Shown: in pieces, positions 37,097-46,000 of the stretch
How positions within the stretch are numbered: the stretch's first letter is position 1
How the letters are laid out: each line of letters opens with the position of its first letter
Made by a program: the position numbers and the translations under genes
Assembly (NCBI RefSeq): GCF_029215985.1
Contig: NZ_JAEMVC010000004.1
Span: 48,223 to 112,222, forward strand
Origin: Sulfurimonas sp. SAG-AH-194-C21
Lineage (GTDB): Bacteria; Campylobacterota; Campylobacteria; Campylobacterales; Sulfurimonadaceae
Direction: 5' to 3'
DNA: 64,000 nt
Notes under the pieces: model-generated
Told to the model about the DNA's origin: nothing
Databases searched by the model: none
Seen by the model: only the letters and a program-made list of their open reading frames with translations

Positions 37097-37663
37097 ATGT
37101 TAAATAACTTAATAGATTTTTATCTTAAAAGTCATCCTGTTACAATAGGTGTACTCGCTTTATTAGCGATATACTTCATTGTACTTAACTGGGTGTTTTT
37201 TTATAGATACTTTTCTATTAATACTTGGTTAAATAATGAAAGTAACTCACTTGATTCACTTTTAATGGGTGCTACTACAGTAAATGAAAACTCTTTTTTA
37301 AATAATTTTATCAAAACAAGTAATAATATTTCAAAAGAAGTTTTATCTTTAGGTATGATGGCTGCTACCAAAGAAGCTACTAAAGGACTCTCAATCCTCT
37401 CTATTTTTGCTTCTACAACTCCATTTATAGGTCTATTTGGCACGGTTGTTTCTATACTAGACACTTTTACGCATATTGGTCAGCGTAGTGGAAGTATGTC
37501 TATCATAGCAGGTGGTGTCTCAGATGCACTGATAGCAACTGCAGCTGGTATCTTTGTAGCGATTTTTGCATACACTTACCACCAAGTACTTAAGAGAAAA
37601 TCATTTGAACTTATCTCTTATCTTCAAATGCAAAGTGATGCGATTATAGCTCGTAAGGTATAG
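37097..37663 (+). CDS. TolQ/ExbB-type proton channel protein
   Basis: 188 residues with three membrane helices and the conserved ASTTPFIGLFGTVVSILDTF and GGVSDALIATAAGIFVAI blocks of the MotA/TolQ/ExbB family. Works with the next gene's product to power TolA. I placed the start at the ATG 37097 (MLNNLIDFYL); longer in-frame readings run into atpC. Context (tolB, pal) favours TolQ. Confidence 0.9.
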   Translation: MLNNLIDFYLKSHPVTIGVLALLAIYFIVLNWVFFYRYFSINTWLNNESNSLDSLLMGATTVNENSFLNNFIKTSNNISKEVLSLGMMAATKEATKGLSILSIFASTTPFIGLFGTVVSILDTFTHIGQRSGSMSIIAGGVSDALIATAAGIFVAIFAYTYHQVLKRKSFELISYLQMQSDAIIARKV

Positions 37664-37665
37664 AT

Positions 37666-38058
37666 ATGCTATATGATTGGGATGATAAACCTGAGTTAAA
37701 TATTACTCCTCTTGTAGATGTTATGCTTGTTCTCTTAGCGATACTTATGGTAATAGCTCCAAATATTATATATGAAGAAAATATAAGACTACCTCAGGGT
37801 TCAACTTCACAACAGCTCTCTAAAATACCACCTGTACATATTAGTATTGATAAAGACAAACATCTAAAGATAAATAAAGATACTTTTGTTCTCAATGGAT
37901 TTACAGATAATTTTTTTCTCTATTCTCAAAAATTGGATAAAAAAGCAACGGTACTTATCAGTGCAGATAAAAGCTTAGATTATGGTTTAGTTATGTCTAT
38001 ACTTGGTGCAGTTAAGCAAGCGGGGTTTACAGAGGTCTCCTTAGCTACCAATGGATAA
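37666..38058 (+). CDS. TolR/ExbD-type protein
   Basis: 130 residues: one membrane helix with the ion-pathway Asp in PLVDVMLVLLAILMV, then a periplasmic domain ending in VMSILGAVKQAGFTEVSLAT. Standard partner of the TolQ-like protein 2 bases upstream. It overlaps the next gene by 8 bases. Confidence 0.92.
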   Translation: MLYDWDDKPELNITPLVDVMLVLLAILMVIAPNIIYEENIRLPQGSTSQQLSKIPPVHISIDKDKHLKINKDTFVLNGFTDNFFLYSQKLDKKATVLISADKSLDYGLVMSILGAVKQAGFTEVSLATNG

Positions 38059-38725
38059 TAATACAAATTTTTACATTAGCGGTTTTATAGCTTTTACTCT
38101 TTTTGCTCTTATCTTTTTTCTTTTTGCAATACTTCTTTCTAATCCACAAAGTTCTAAAACATTTGCCCTCAAAAAAGATAAGTTTATCTCCATCTCTTTA
38201 GTTAGCAAAACTGTAGTAATACCAAAAGAAAAAAAACAAGAGATATCAAAACCAGTTGAGGAAAACATAGACATAAATAATCTTTTTTCAGATGTATGGA
38301 CAAAAAAGATTCTTCCTAAAAAAGAGCAAGTAAAACCAAAAGACTCAAAAAGACTTTTTGCTATACAAAAAAAGATACAAAAATCTACTCTTAATGATGT
38401 AGAAGCTATCTCTCATAAGAAAAATAAAGAAACAGAACAAACTTCGACAGCAGATGAAGTTAATGAATATTTGGCTAAGATTCAAGCTATTGTTTATCAG
38501 CATTTCAGAGTTCCTGCAAACTCTGAGGGAAGTAGTGTTAAAACTGTTATTGAGTTAAATGCCTTAGGTCGAGTCTTAGACTTTAGAGTTTTAAATTACT
38601 CCGCAAACGAAGCATTAAATGCTGAAGCTGATAAAATTAGGGAAAGGTTAATGTACATTACTTTTCCTAGTAATCCAGAAAAAAAATCAAGTAGAACTAT
38701 TGTTATACTTATATCTAAGGAATAA
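38051..38725 (+). CDS. TolA/TonB-like energy transducer
   Basis: 224 residues: an N-terminal membrane anchor (about 10-32), a Lys/Glu-rich spacer of about 110 residues and a TonB-C/TolA-C type domain with VYQHFRVPANSEGSSVKTVIELNALGRVLDFRVL. It spans the periplasm and links the TolQR motor to TolB/Pal. The neighbours make TolA the better name than TonB. Confidence 0.87.
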   Translation: MDNNTNFYISGFIAFTLFALIFFLFAILLSNPQSSKTFALKKDKFISISLVSKTVVIPKEKKQEISKPVEENIDINNLFSDVWTKKILPKKEQVKPKDSKRLFAIQKKIQKSTLNDVEAISHKKNKETEQTSTADEVNEYLAKIQAIVYQHFRVPANSEGSSVKTVIELNALGRVLDFRVLNYSANEALNAEADKIRERLMYITFPSNPEKKSSRTIVILISKE

Positions 38726-38728
38726 AAC

Positions 38729-39979
38729 TTGAAGATACTATTTTTATTAATGTTACTGTTTGGACTAATGTTTGCAGGTGATGCTACAATTGAAGTTATT
38801 AAAAAGGTAGATGCATTACCATCGATTGCGATTGAAGATGCTTCAATAAGTTATGATGATACATTTAAATTACAGTTTTTTAAATCTCTTGTTGCAGATT
38901 TAAATGTAATTAGTCTATTTAATGTAGACAGATACCATAGATTGACTTATTATAATGCAACAGATGTTGTAGTTGAAAATAAAGATATGAATTATGTACT
39001 CCGTTATAAAATGTATGAAGATGATTCTACAGCACTTAATATAGACATGAAAATAATCCAAAATGACTCTACCGTGTTTTCTAAAAGTTATAAAGTGAGT
39101 AGACAGAATATTTATATGTTTGTAAGTCATGCTATGGCCTATGATATAAATGAGTTTATGGGTGAGTCTTCCGTTGAGTGGATGAAACGCAAGGTGATAT
39201 TTTCGCGTATAGTTGGACCTAAAAAAAGTGAAATTGTCATCTCTGATTACTCTCTTGCTTATCAGCATGTGATAGTTAAAGGTGGATTCAATTTATTTCC
39301 AAAGTGGGCGAATAGAGCTCAAAATGCTTTTTATTACACATCTCTAGATGCTGCAACTCCAACATTAAAACATGTAAACATAAAAACTCTAAAAGTTTCT
39401 AGTGTTATATCTTCTGATGGTATGATGATATGTTCTGATGTAAGTCGTGATGGACAGACCCTTCTCTTAACTATGGCAAAAAAAGGACAACCTGATATTT
39501 ACACATATAATGTAAAAACTAAAAGGTATAAACGAGAAACTACATACGGTGGGATAGATGTAAATGCACAGTTTATGGATAAAAACCGTATTATTTTTAT
39601 ATCTTCGCGTTTAGGGTATCCAAATGTTTTTTCAAAAAGACTAGATACGAAAGAAGTAGAACAGATGGTTTATTATGGAAGAAGTAATTCTGCATGTAGC
39701 TCTCATGGTGATTATATTGTTTATAAAGCGAGAGAAACTTCAAATGCATTTGAAAACAATACTTTTAACTTACATCTTATAAGTTTAAAAACTGATTTTA
39801 TTCGTCGTTTAACTGCTACTGGAGTAAATGAGTTTCCTAGGTTTTCTGGTGATGGTGATGCAATTCTTTTTATAAAAAATTATAAAAACCAGAGTTCAAT
39901 AGGAATTATCCGCCTAAACCATAATAAAAACTACCTTTTTCCTCTAAAATATGGAAAAGTACAGTCTATGGACTGGTAA
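38729..39979 (+). CDS. tolB: Tol-Pal system protein TolB
   Basis: 416 residues. Signal peptide (MKILFLLMLLFGLMFAG), then the TolB N-terminal domain and a six-bladed propeller with WD40-like repeats such as DVSRDGQTLLLTMAKKGQPDIYTYN and FPRFSGDGDAILFI. Periplasmic. TTG start at 38729 with AAGGA just upstream. Confidence 0.95.
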   Translation: MKILFLLMLLFGLMFAGDATIEVIKKVDALPSIAIEDASISYDDTFKLQFFKSLVADLNVISLFNVDRYHRLTYYNATDVVVENKDMNYVLRYKMYEDDSTALNIDMKIIQNDSTVFSKSYKVSRQNIYMFVSHAMAYDINEFMGESSVEWMKRKVIFSRIVGPKKSEIVISDYSLAYQHVIVKGGFNLFPKWANRAQNAFYYTSLDAATPTLKHVNIKTLKVSSVISSDGMMICSDVSRDGQTLLLTMAKKGQPDIYTYNVKTKRYKRETTYGGIDVNAQFMDKNRIIFISSRLGYPNVFSKRLDTKEVEQMVYYGRSNSACSSHGDYIVYKARETSNAFENNTFNLHLISLKTDFIRRLTATGVNEFPRFSGDGDAILFIKNYKNQSSIGIIRLNHNKNYLFPLKYGKVQSMDW

Positions 39980-40006
39980 ATTTAATTATAATTATATATT
40001 TTTTGG

Positions 40007-40012
40007 TATAAT
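40007..40012 (+). promoter_or_regulatory. -10 box upstream of pal
   Basis: Exact TATAAT in the 66-base tolB-pal gap, 33 bases before the pal ATG. It would give pal expression independent of the long atp-tol transcript. Confidence 0.5.
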
Positions 40013-40045
40013 AATTTAATTTTAAAATATCAAAGGAAATAAAAT

Positions 40046-40594
40046 ATGAAAAGTATAGTACTTTCAAGTGTTGTAGTAGCACTTTTAGTGTTTGGTGGTT
40101 GTAGTTCAAAAGATGTCGCAGTTGATACTGAAAAAACTGAGACTACATCTTCAGCAGAAGAAGTTAAGGCAGTAGAAACAGAAACTATCGCAGCGGAAGA
40201 AAGTGTTGTTAATTCAGATACAAATTCATTAGCAAATATGAGTATGTCTGATATTGAATCTAAACTTTCAACTGTTTATTTCGGCTTTGATAAGTTTAGC
40301 ATTGACTCTGATGCACAAGTTCAAATTACTAAAGCAGCAGAATTAGGTAAAACAGGTGCAGCTGCATACAATGTTAAGCTTGAAGGTAATTGTGATGAAT
40401 GGGGAAGTGATGAGTATAACTTTGCTCTAGGTCTTAAACGTGCAAGTGCTGTTAAAAAAGCTTTAATTGCTGAAGGAATTGATGGAAGTCGTATTTCTAT
40501 GGTTAGTTATGGCGAATCAAACCCAACATGTGCAGACAAAACACAAGATTGTTATTCTAAAAATCGTCGTGTAGATTTTAAACTTCTACCGTAG
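40046..40594 (+). CDS. pal: Peptidoglycan-associated lipoprotein Pal
   Basis: 182 residues. Lipobox VFGGCSS (Cys19), an acidic Glu/Thr-rich linker and an OmpA-like domain with VYFGFDKFSID, LEGNCDEWGSDEYNFALGLKRA and SYGESNP. Anchors the outer membrane to peptidoglycan and is held by TolB. AAGGA upstream. Confidence 0.97.
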   Translation: MKSIVLSSVVVALLVFGGCSSKDVAVDTEKTETTSSAEEVKAVETETIAAEESVVNSDTNSLANMSMSDIESKLSTVYFGFDKFSIDSDAQVQITKAAELGKTGAAAYNVKLEGNCDEWGSDEYNFALGLKRASAVKKALIAEGIDGSRISMVSYGESNPTCADKTQDCYSKNRRVDFKLLP

Positions 40595-40611
40595 TTTAAA
40601 TAGTAGTAACA

Positions 40612-41529
40612 ATGAAATACAGTAAGATAGTTTTACTACTCTCTACTGTACTCCCAATTCTTTTATCTGCAGCTGAACCTTCAGCGTTTGGTGCAGGTGA
40701 CCTCACAAGTTCAAATCCTTATGGCTTAACATCAAATGAAAAAGTTATTTTAGATACCAAAAATAAATTACATAAAGTTTCTGTTAAAAGCAATAACCAA
40801 GCAGATAAACTTGATTCATTAAGAGAAAGAATAGATGGACTACAGAGTATAATAGAGAGTCTCAGTAGACAAGCACACAAAAATAAAATAGACTTAAAAA
40901 AGCAGATACATGAGAACGAACTTAAAGCAAGCAATAGCTCTGAATATGAGAAACGTTTAAGTGAACTTGCTCAAAAAAATGAAACCCTAATCACACAACA
41001 AAAAGTTCTAATAAATGAAATTACTCTTATAGTTGATGAGATTAATAAAAAGTATGTTTCTAAAAATGAGTTTAATGCGCTAGTGAAAGATGTAAATGAT
41101 TTTAAAACTCTTGTTGCAAAAGAACTCAAAAATAAGAGTAGTAAAATATCTAAAGCAAAAGTAGAGAAGAAAAGCTCTGGACAACTTGATACAGATGCAA
41201 AAGCTTTTTTTGATAAGCAGTACTATACGAATGCTATTAAAAATTATGAGCTTTTGATAAGTAGAAATTATAAACCTGCTTATGCACATTATATGATTGG
41301 TGAGATGAACTATAAGAGAAAGAATTACTCAAATGCAATTTCATATTTTAAAAAGAGTTCAGCACTTTACTCAAAGGCTTCCTATATGCCTGCTCTTATG
41401 TTGCATACAGCTTTGAGTATGGAAGAGACTGGTGACACAGGACATGCAAAGGCTTTCTTTGGGGCAATAGTTGCTAAGTACCCTAACTCAGCTGAGGCTT
41501 CAGAGGCAAAACTCTATCTTCAGCCATAA
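40612..41529 (+). CDS. CpoB/YbgF-like Tol-Pal accessory protein
   Basis: 305 residues: signal peptide (cleavage near LLSAAEP), a coiled coil about 60-170, and a C-terminal TPR domain (DAKAFFDKQYYTNAIKNYELLI, AHYMIGEMNYKRKNYSNAISYF). This matches CpoB/YbgF, which coordinates cell-wall synthesis with outer-membrane constriction. Last gene of the Tol-Pal group. Confidence 0.9.
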   Translation: MKYSKIVLLLSTVLPILLSAAEPSAFGAGDLTSSNPYGLTSNEKVILDTKNKLHKVSVKSNNQADKLDSLRERIDGLQSIIESLSRQAHKNKIDLKKQIHENELKASNSSEYEKRLSELAQKNETLITQQKVLINEITLIVDEINKKYVSKNEFNALVKDVNDFKTLVAKELKNKSSKISKAKVEKKSSGQLDTDAKAFFDKQYYTNAIKNYELLISRNYKPAYAHYMIGEMNYKRKNYSNAISYFKKSSALYSKASYMPALMLHTALSMEETGDTGHAKAFFGAIVAKYPNSAEASEAKLYLQP

Positions 41530-41544
41530 TATAGAAAATTATGT

Positions 41545-41550
41545 TAAAAT
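41545..41550 (+). promoter_or_regulatory. -10-like box before slyD
   Basis: TAAAAT in GTTAAAATCGCG, 26 bases before slyD. One mismatch from consensus and no clear -35. Confidence 0.35.
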
Positions 41551-41576
41551 CGCGCAATTAAAATTATAAGGAAATA

Positions 41577-42089
41577 ATGATGGCAATAGAAGCAAATCAA
41601 ATCGTATCAATAGAATATGAAGTAAAAGATGGTGACAAAGTAGTAGATAGTAATATTGGTGGAGCTCCATTAGTATTTATGTTTGGTAAAGGTCAAATTA
41701 TTCCAGGTTTAGAAAATGGAATTGTCAACATGACAGCTGGCGAAAAAGGTGACATTTTAGTTGAACCTACTGATGCTTACGGTGAGTACAATGATGATGC
41801 AACTCAAGAAGTCCCTGCTGATCAATTTGCTGGTATTCAACTTGAAATTGGTATGACTCTTTATGGTCAAGCTGAAGATGGTGGAACTACACAAGTAACT
41901 GTTAAAGAATTTGGTGGTGAGACTGTAACAATTGACTTTAACCATCCTTTAGCTGGAAAAACATTAATGTTTAGTGTTGCTGTTAACAGTGTTCGTGAAG
42001 CAACTGCTGATGAAGTACTAACTGGTATGCCAGCTGAAAATAAACCTGCTGAGGGTGAAAGCTGTGGAACAGGTTGTGGTTGCCACTAA
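41577..42089 (+). CDS. slyD: SlyD-type FKBP peptidyl-prolyl isomerase
   Basis: 170 residues. Split FKBP domain (YEVKDGDKVVDSN...FMFGKGQIIPGLENGI) with an inserted IF chaperone flap, and a short metal-binding tail CGTGCGCH. Folding helper linked to nickel handling in the family. Two adjacent ATG codons (41577, 41580) follow AAGGA; either fits. The 3' end overlaps the next gene. Confidence 0.95.
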   Translation: MMAIEANQIVSIEYEVKDGDKVVDSNIGGAPLVFMFGKGQIIPGLENGIVNMTAGEKGDILVEPTDAYGEYNDDATQEVPADQFAGIQLEIGMTLYGQAEDGGTTQVTVKEFGGETVTIDFNHPLAGKTLMFSVAVNSVREATADEVLTGMPAENKPAEGESCGTGCGCH

Positions 42090-42837
42090 TTTTGTAACAG
42101 CGAGTGAAGCTTCATATCAGGCTCTTAAAACAGCCACACTTTTAAAAACCTTGAATGTTAATGCCTTAATAATGGGCGAAGTAGGGGTTGGTAAAAAGTG
42201 TTTAGCTTCATTTATACTTCCAGATGCATCTATTGTAGATGCATCTTATTTTGATGAGTTACTAGTCAGCCTTGAGTGTTGTAGTGAACTTATCATTACT
42301 AACATTGAGAACTCTCCAAACATTAAACGCCTTATTGATACGATTAAAGAAAAGCAGGTTAGAGTTATTGCAACTTCTAAAGGGGCTTTTTCAAATGAAT
42401 TTATTGATGATTTATTTAGTGTTAAATTCGATATTCCATCTTTATCACAACGAAAAGAAGATGTTGAATTATTAATAAAATTATTTGAAGAAGAGGCACT
42501 CACACTGTTTGGTGGTGAACTCAAGTTTGATATAGCTGACTTTACACCTGACTTGAGTCAAAATGCTAAATCTTTAAAACGCCAGGTTATGATTTCTTAC
42601 TTACATCAAGATATTCAAGATACAGAATTAATGCAAATTATTGAGAATTATTTACATGATAAAATGGGCTCTTTAAGTGATTATAGAAAGTATCTTTACC
42701 TTTATGAAGTACCCCTTATTAAAGCGGGTTTAGATAGGTTTGGTTCACAGTTACAGTTATCTGATAAACTTGGACTCAATAGAAATACATTAAGAAAAAA
42801 GATAGCAGACAATAAACAATATTTACAAGGAAAATAA
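42055..42837 (+). CDS. Degenerate sigma-54-activator-like Fis-type protein
   Basis: 260 residues. Residues about 15-165 look like the AAA+ domain of sigma-54 activators: a P-loop variant GEVGVGKKC and the SQRKEDVELLIKLF segment (normally LRER..DI..L...F). The Walker B acidic pair is replaced (ITNIENSP), and no GAFTGA loop is present. The C-terminus VPLIKAGLDRFG...LSDKLGLNRNTLRKKI is a Fis/NtrC helix-turn-helix. It should bind DNA but probably cannot hydrolyse ATP or remodel sigma-54. The GTG at 42055 has its GAGG directly adjacent; the GTG at 42064 is better spaced. It lies inside slyD's end. Confidence 0.75.
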   Translation: MKAVEQVVVATNFVTASEASYQALKTATLLKTLNVNALIMGEVGVGKKCLASFILPDASIVDASYFDELLVSLECCSELIITNIENSPNIKRLIDTIKEKQVRVIATSKGAFSNEFIDDLFSVKFDIPSLSQRKEDVELLIKLFEEEALTLFGGELKFDIADFTPDLSQNAKSLKRQVMISYLHQDIQDTELMQIIENYLHDKMGSLSDYRKYLYLYEVPLIKAGLDRFGSQLQLSDKLGLNRNTLRKKIADNKQYLQGK

Positions 42838-43776
42838 ATGAGTAAAATAGCAATGATTTTTGCAGGACAAGGTTCTCAAGCAGTAGGAATGGGGAAAGAC
42901 TTTTATGATAATAGTGAAGTAGCTAGAGAAATGTTCGCTAAAGCTGGAGAAAGAATAGGTGTTGATTTCAAAGAATTAATTTTTGAAGAAAATGAAAAGC
43001 TTGCTCAAACTGCTTATACTCAGCCTGCTATTTTATTAGTGCAGATGATAGCTTATAAACTTTTTACTGATGCTTGTCCTGATGTGAAACCAACTATGTT
43101 TTTAGGACACTCTTTAGGAGAGTTTTCTGCTTTATGTGCATCTGGTGCTATTGATTATATTGATGCTGTTGAACTTGTACATAAACGCGGCTCATTTATG
43201 CAAGAAGCTTGTGTTAGTGTAAACGCAGGGATGATGGTTCTTGTTGGACTTGATGATGAGTCGGTTGAGAAAGTATGTGCAGAAGCATTAGCAGCGGGTA
43301 AAAAAGTATGGCCTGCTAACTATAACCAAGATGGTCAGTTAGTAGTTGCTGGAATAAAAGATGATTTAGCTTCTTTAGAGCAGACTTTTAAAGATGCTGG
43401 GGCAAAACGTGCCATATTACTTGATATGTCAGTTGCCTCTCATTGTGAGCTTTTAGCTTCTGCACAAGAGCCTTTGGCAGAGCTAATGGGAAAAATGGTT
43501 AGTGATAACTTTTCAGCACCAATTATCTCTAATGTAACAACTGAGAAATACTCTTCTAAAGCGCAAGCAGTTGCACTTCTTAAAGATCAACTTGTTAAAC
43601 CAGTAAAGTACAAGCAGTCTATCTTAGCAGTAGCTCCAGAACTTGATATGGCGATAGAGTTTGGAAATGGTATAACACTTAAGGGACTTAACCGAAGAAT
43701 AGCAAAAGAGTTAAAAACAGTAAACATCTCTGATATGGTATCTTTAGAAAAAGTTAAAGAAGAACTAAGCGCTTAG
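42838..43776 (+). CDS. fabD: Malonyl-CoA:ACP transacylase
   Basis: 312 residues. IFAGQGSQAVGMGKDF, the nucleophile motif GHSLGEFSAL with its Ser, the QEAC box with MQEAC and the catalytic His in ASHCELL are conserved. Loads malonyl groups onto ACP for fatty-acid synthesis. ATG directly after the stop of the regulator-like gene. Confidence 0.97.
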   Translation: MSKIAMIFAGQGSQAVGMGKDFYDNSEVAREMFAKAGERIGVDFKELIFEENEKLAQTAYTQPAILLVQMIAYKLFTDACPDVKPTMFLGHSLGEFSALCASGAIDYIDAVELVHKRGSFMQEACVSVNAGMMVLVGLDDESVEKVCAEALAAGKKVWPANYNQDGQLVVAGIKDDLASLEQTFKDAGAKRAILLDMSVASHCELLASAQEPLAELMGKMVSDNFSAPIISNVTTEKYSSKAQAVALLKDQLVKPVKYKQSILAVAPELDMAIEFGNGITLKGLNRRIAKELKTVNISDMVSLEKVKEELSA

Positions 43777-43778
43777 TC

Positions 43779-44495
43779 ATGAAAGTTACACTTGCCCAAA
43801 TATCACCTAAGTTAAACAAAACTAACTTAGCTGATATGGTAAAAATTATAAATAGTGTTAAAGATAGTAGTGAGCTGATAGTCTTTCCTGAACTCTCTTT
43901 AAGTGGTTACATGCTCCAAGATAAACTAAGCGAAGATGCTTGGAGTATTGAAGAGTTAGACGAACTTAGAGGGCTGAGTAAAGATATAGATATAGTTGTG
44001 GGTGCTGCGTTTAGAGGTAAAAGTCATTTTAGAAATGCCGCTCTTTACTTTTCTAAAGGTGAGTTTATAAGTAGACATAACAAGGTACACCTTCCAAATT
44101 ACGGAATGTTTGAAGAAGCTCGTTACTTTGAAGCTGGGAATATTTTTGAGAGTTTTATAGTTGATGATAAAACTATCTCTATGGTTATTTGTGAAGATCT
44201 TTGGCACAAAAATGTACATCATGACCTGATAGGACAAAATCCTGATATTATTATAGCACTAGTTGCTTCTCCTGCACGTGGATTTAGTGATGATGGTTTG
44301 GAGATACAAACGCAGTGGTATGATATTATCAAAACAGTGGCGTTAGAGTGCTCAGCTAAACTTATCTTTGTAAACCGAGTTGGTTTTGAAGATGGGCTTG
44401 GTTTTTGGGGTGGCTCTTGCACGGTTGATGAGTCAGGTAGTATTCACAACAGGCAAGAAAATTTTAAAAAAATAATTAAAACAGTAGAGGTTTAA
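43779..44495 (+). CDS. Carbon-nitrogen hydrolase (nitrilase family)
   Basis: 238 residues. The Glu-Lys-Cys triad is visible: VFPELSLSGY, the Lys in HNKVHLPNYG and Cys in MVICEDLWH. It hydrolyses an amide or nitrile bond. The length and the motif resemble the glutaminase-like domain of NAD synthetase as well as stand-alone amidohydrolases; the substrate cannot be told. Two bases after fabD. Confidence 0.87.
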   Translation: MKVTLAQISPKLNKTNLADMVKIINSVKDSSELIVFPELSLSGYMLQDKLSEDAWSIEELDELRGLSKDIDIVVGAAFRGKSHFRNAALYFSKGEFISRHNKVHLPNYGMFEEARYFEAGNIFESFIVDDKTISMVICEDLWHKNVHHDLIGQNPDIIIALVASPARGFSDDGLEIQTQWYDIIKTVALECSAKLIFVNRVGFEDGLGFWGGSCTVDESGSIHNRQENFKKIIKTVEV

Positions 44496-44496
44496 A

Positions 44497-45195
44497 ATGA
44501 AGAAAATAGCAATTATGGGTGCAATGCCAGAAGAAGTGGCTCCAATATTAGAAAAACTAGGTGCGTACAAAACAACAGAGTATGCAGGTAATAAATATTA
44601 TGAAGCTACATATAATGGTGTAGAGTTAGTTGTGGCTTACTCAAAAATTGGAAAGGTGTTTTCAGCACTTACTGCGACAACAATGATAGAGCATTTTTCT
44701 TGTGATATGCTTCTTTTTTCAGGTGTTGCTGGAGGAATTAATCCCTCTCTTAAAATTGGAGATTTAATTGTTGCTACAAAACTCTCACAACATGATTTAG
44801 ATATCACTGTTTTTGGTCATCCAATGGGTTATGTTCCTGAAGGTTCTGTTTTTATTGAGGCAGATAAAGACTTACTGACACTTTCAAAAGTTGTAGCATC
44901 TGAGCTTGGTAAAACTGTAGTTGAAGGTGTTATAGCTAGTGGAGACCAGTTTGTCAATGATGAAGCAGTTAAAGCAAATATTGTCAAACACTTTAATGCA
45001 GATGCCCTAGAGATGGAGGGAGGAAGTGTTGCTGTTGTTTGTAATGCACTTAATGTACCTTTTTTCATCCTTCGCGCTATAAGTGATACAGCAGATACAG
45101 ATGCAAGTTTTTCATTTGATGAATTTATGGAATCAAGTGCAATTATTAGTGCAGAATTTATCATGAAGATGGTTGATAAAGTAATAGCAAAATAA
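44497..45195 (+). CDS. mtnN: MTA/SAH / aminodeoxyfutalosine nucleosidase
   Basis: 232 residues. IAIMGAMPEEVAPIL, FSGVAGGINP, the Glu pair in ALEMEGGSVA and the catalytic Asp in AISDTADTDA identify a 5'-methylthioadenosine/S-adenosylhomocysteine nucleosidase. In Campylobacterota this enzyme also acts on 6-amino-6-deoxyfutalosine in menaquinone synthesis; that dual role is inferred from the phylum. Its stop touches the start of the next gene. Confidence 0.95.
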   Translation: MKKIAIMGAMPEEVAPILEKLGAYKTTEYAGNKYYEATYNGVELVVAYSKIGKVFSALTATTMIEHFSCDMLLFSGVAGGINPSLKIGDLIVATKLSQHDLDITVFGHPMGYVPEGSVFIEADKDLLTLSKVVASELGKTVVEGVIASGDQFVNDEAVKANIVKHFNADALEMEGGSVAVVCNALNVPFFILRAISDTADTDASFSFDEFMESSAIISAEFIMKMVDKVIAK

Positions 45196-45944
45196 TGGGT
45201 ATCAAACTCTCTAAAAAAATCATGTCAAAACTAGGCAAGACTAATGCCGAGTTTAAACTAATAGCAGAGGGTGATAAGATACTTGTAGGCCTCTCTGGAG
45301 GTAAAGACTCACTTACTATGATTCATGCGATGAGAGAGCAGCAGAGACGTGCTCCTTTTGAGTTTGAGTTTATCGCTGTAACTATCTCTTATGGAATGGG
45401 TGAGGACTACTCAGCACTTGCTGCTCATTGCGCGGAGCATGGTATCAAACATATTATCAAAGAGACACAGACTTATGAACTTGCAAAAGAGAAGATTCGT
45501 AAAAATTCCTCTTTTTGTAGTTTTTTCTCTCGTATGAGAAGAGGGTATCTTTATAGTGTAGCATTAGAGTTAGGTTGCAATAAAGTAGCACTTGGACATC
45601 ACCTTGATGATGCTGCTGAGAGTTTTTTTATGAACTTTATTTATAATGGCCAGATGAGAAGTTTAGCCCCAAAATATACTGCAACTAATGGGCTTATAGT
45701 TATCCGTCCACTCATCCAAATGCGCGAACGCCAACTTAGAGCTTTTGTAGTAGATAATGATATAGAAGCTATTGGTGATGAGGCTTGTCCTGCTATGCAC
45801 TTTGATGTTAAAATGCCTCATGCAAGAGAAAATACTAAACAGATGTTAGCAAAAATGGAAGTAGATTTTCCACAACTTTTTACTTCTCTTAATTCTGCAT
45901 TTAAAAACATCAGTGCAGATAGTTTTTTTATAGTCGAAGAGTAA
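45195..45944 (+). CDS. TtcA-like PP-loop ATPase
   Basis: 249 residues. PP-loop LVGLSGGKDSLTM, RMRRGYLYSVALELGCNKVALGHHLDDAAESFFMN and IRPLIQM match tRNA 2-thiocytidine synthetase TtcA, which thiolates C32 using an Fe-S cluster. The first half of the cluster motif, normally C-x-x-C before RLRRG, reads FCSFFSRMRRG here, so its second Cys is Phe; a later Cys in DEACPAM is present. Either the cluster is ligated differently or the protein does another PP-loop reaction. It overlaps mtnN by 1 base. Confidence 0.85.
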   Translation: MGIKLSKKIMSKLGKTNAEFKLIAEGDKILVGLSGGKDSLTMIHAMREQQRRAPFEFEFIAVTISYGMGEDYSALAAHCAEHGIKHIIKETQTYELAKEKIRKNSSFCSFFSRMRRGYLYSVALELGCNKVALGHHLDDAAESFFMNFIYNGQMRSLAPKYTATNGLIVIRPLIQMRERQLRAFVVDNDIEAIGDEACPAMHFDVKMPHARENTKQMLAKMEVDFPQLFTSLNSAFKNISADSFFIVEE

Positions 45945-46000
45945 CATTTTTAAGCTAATTATTGATTAGTCGATATTATCCTTAACTCAAAGGATATATC

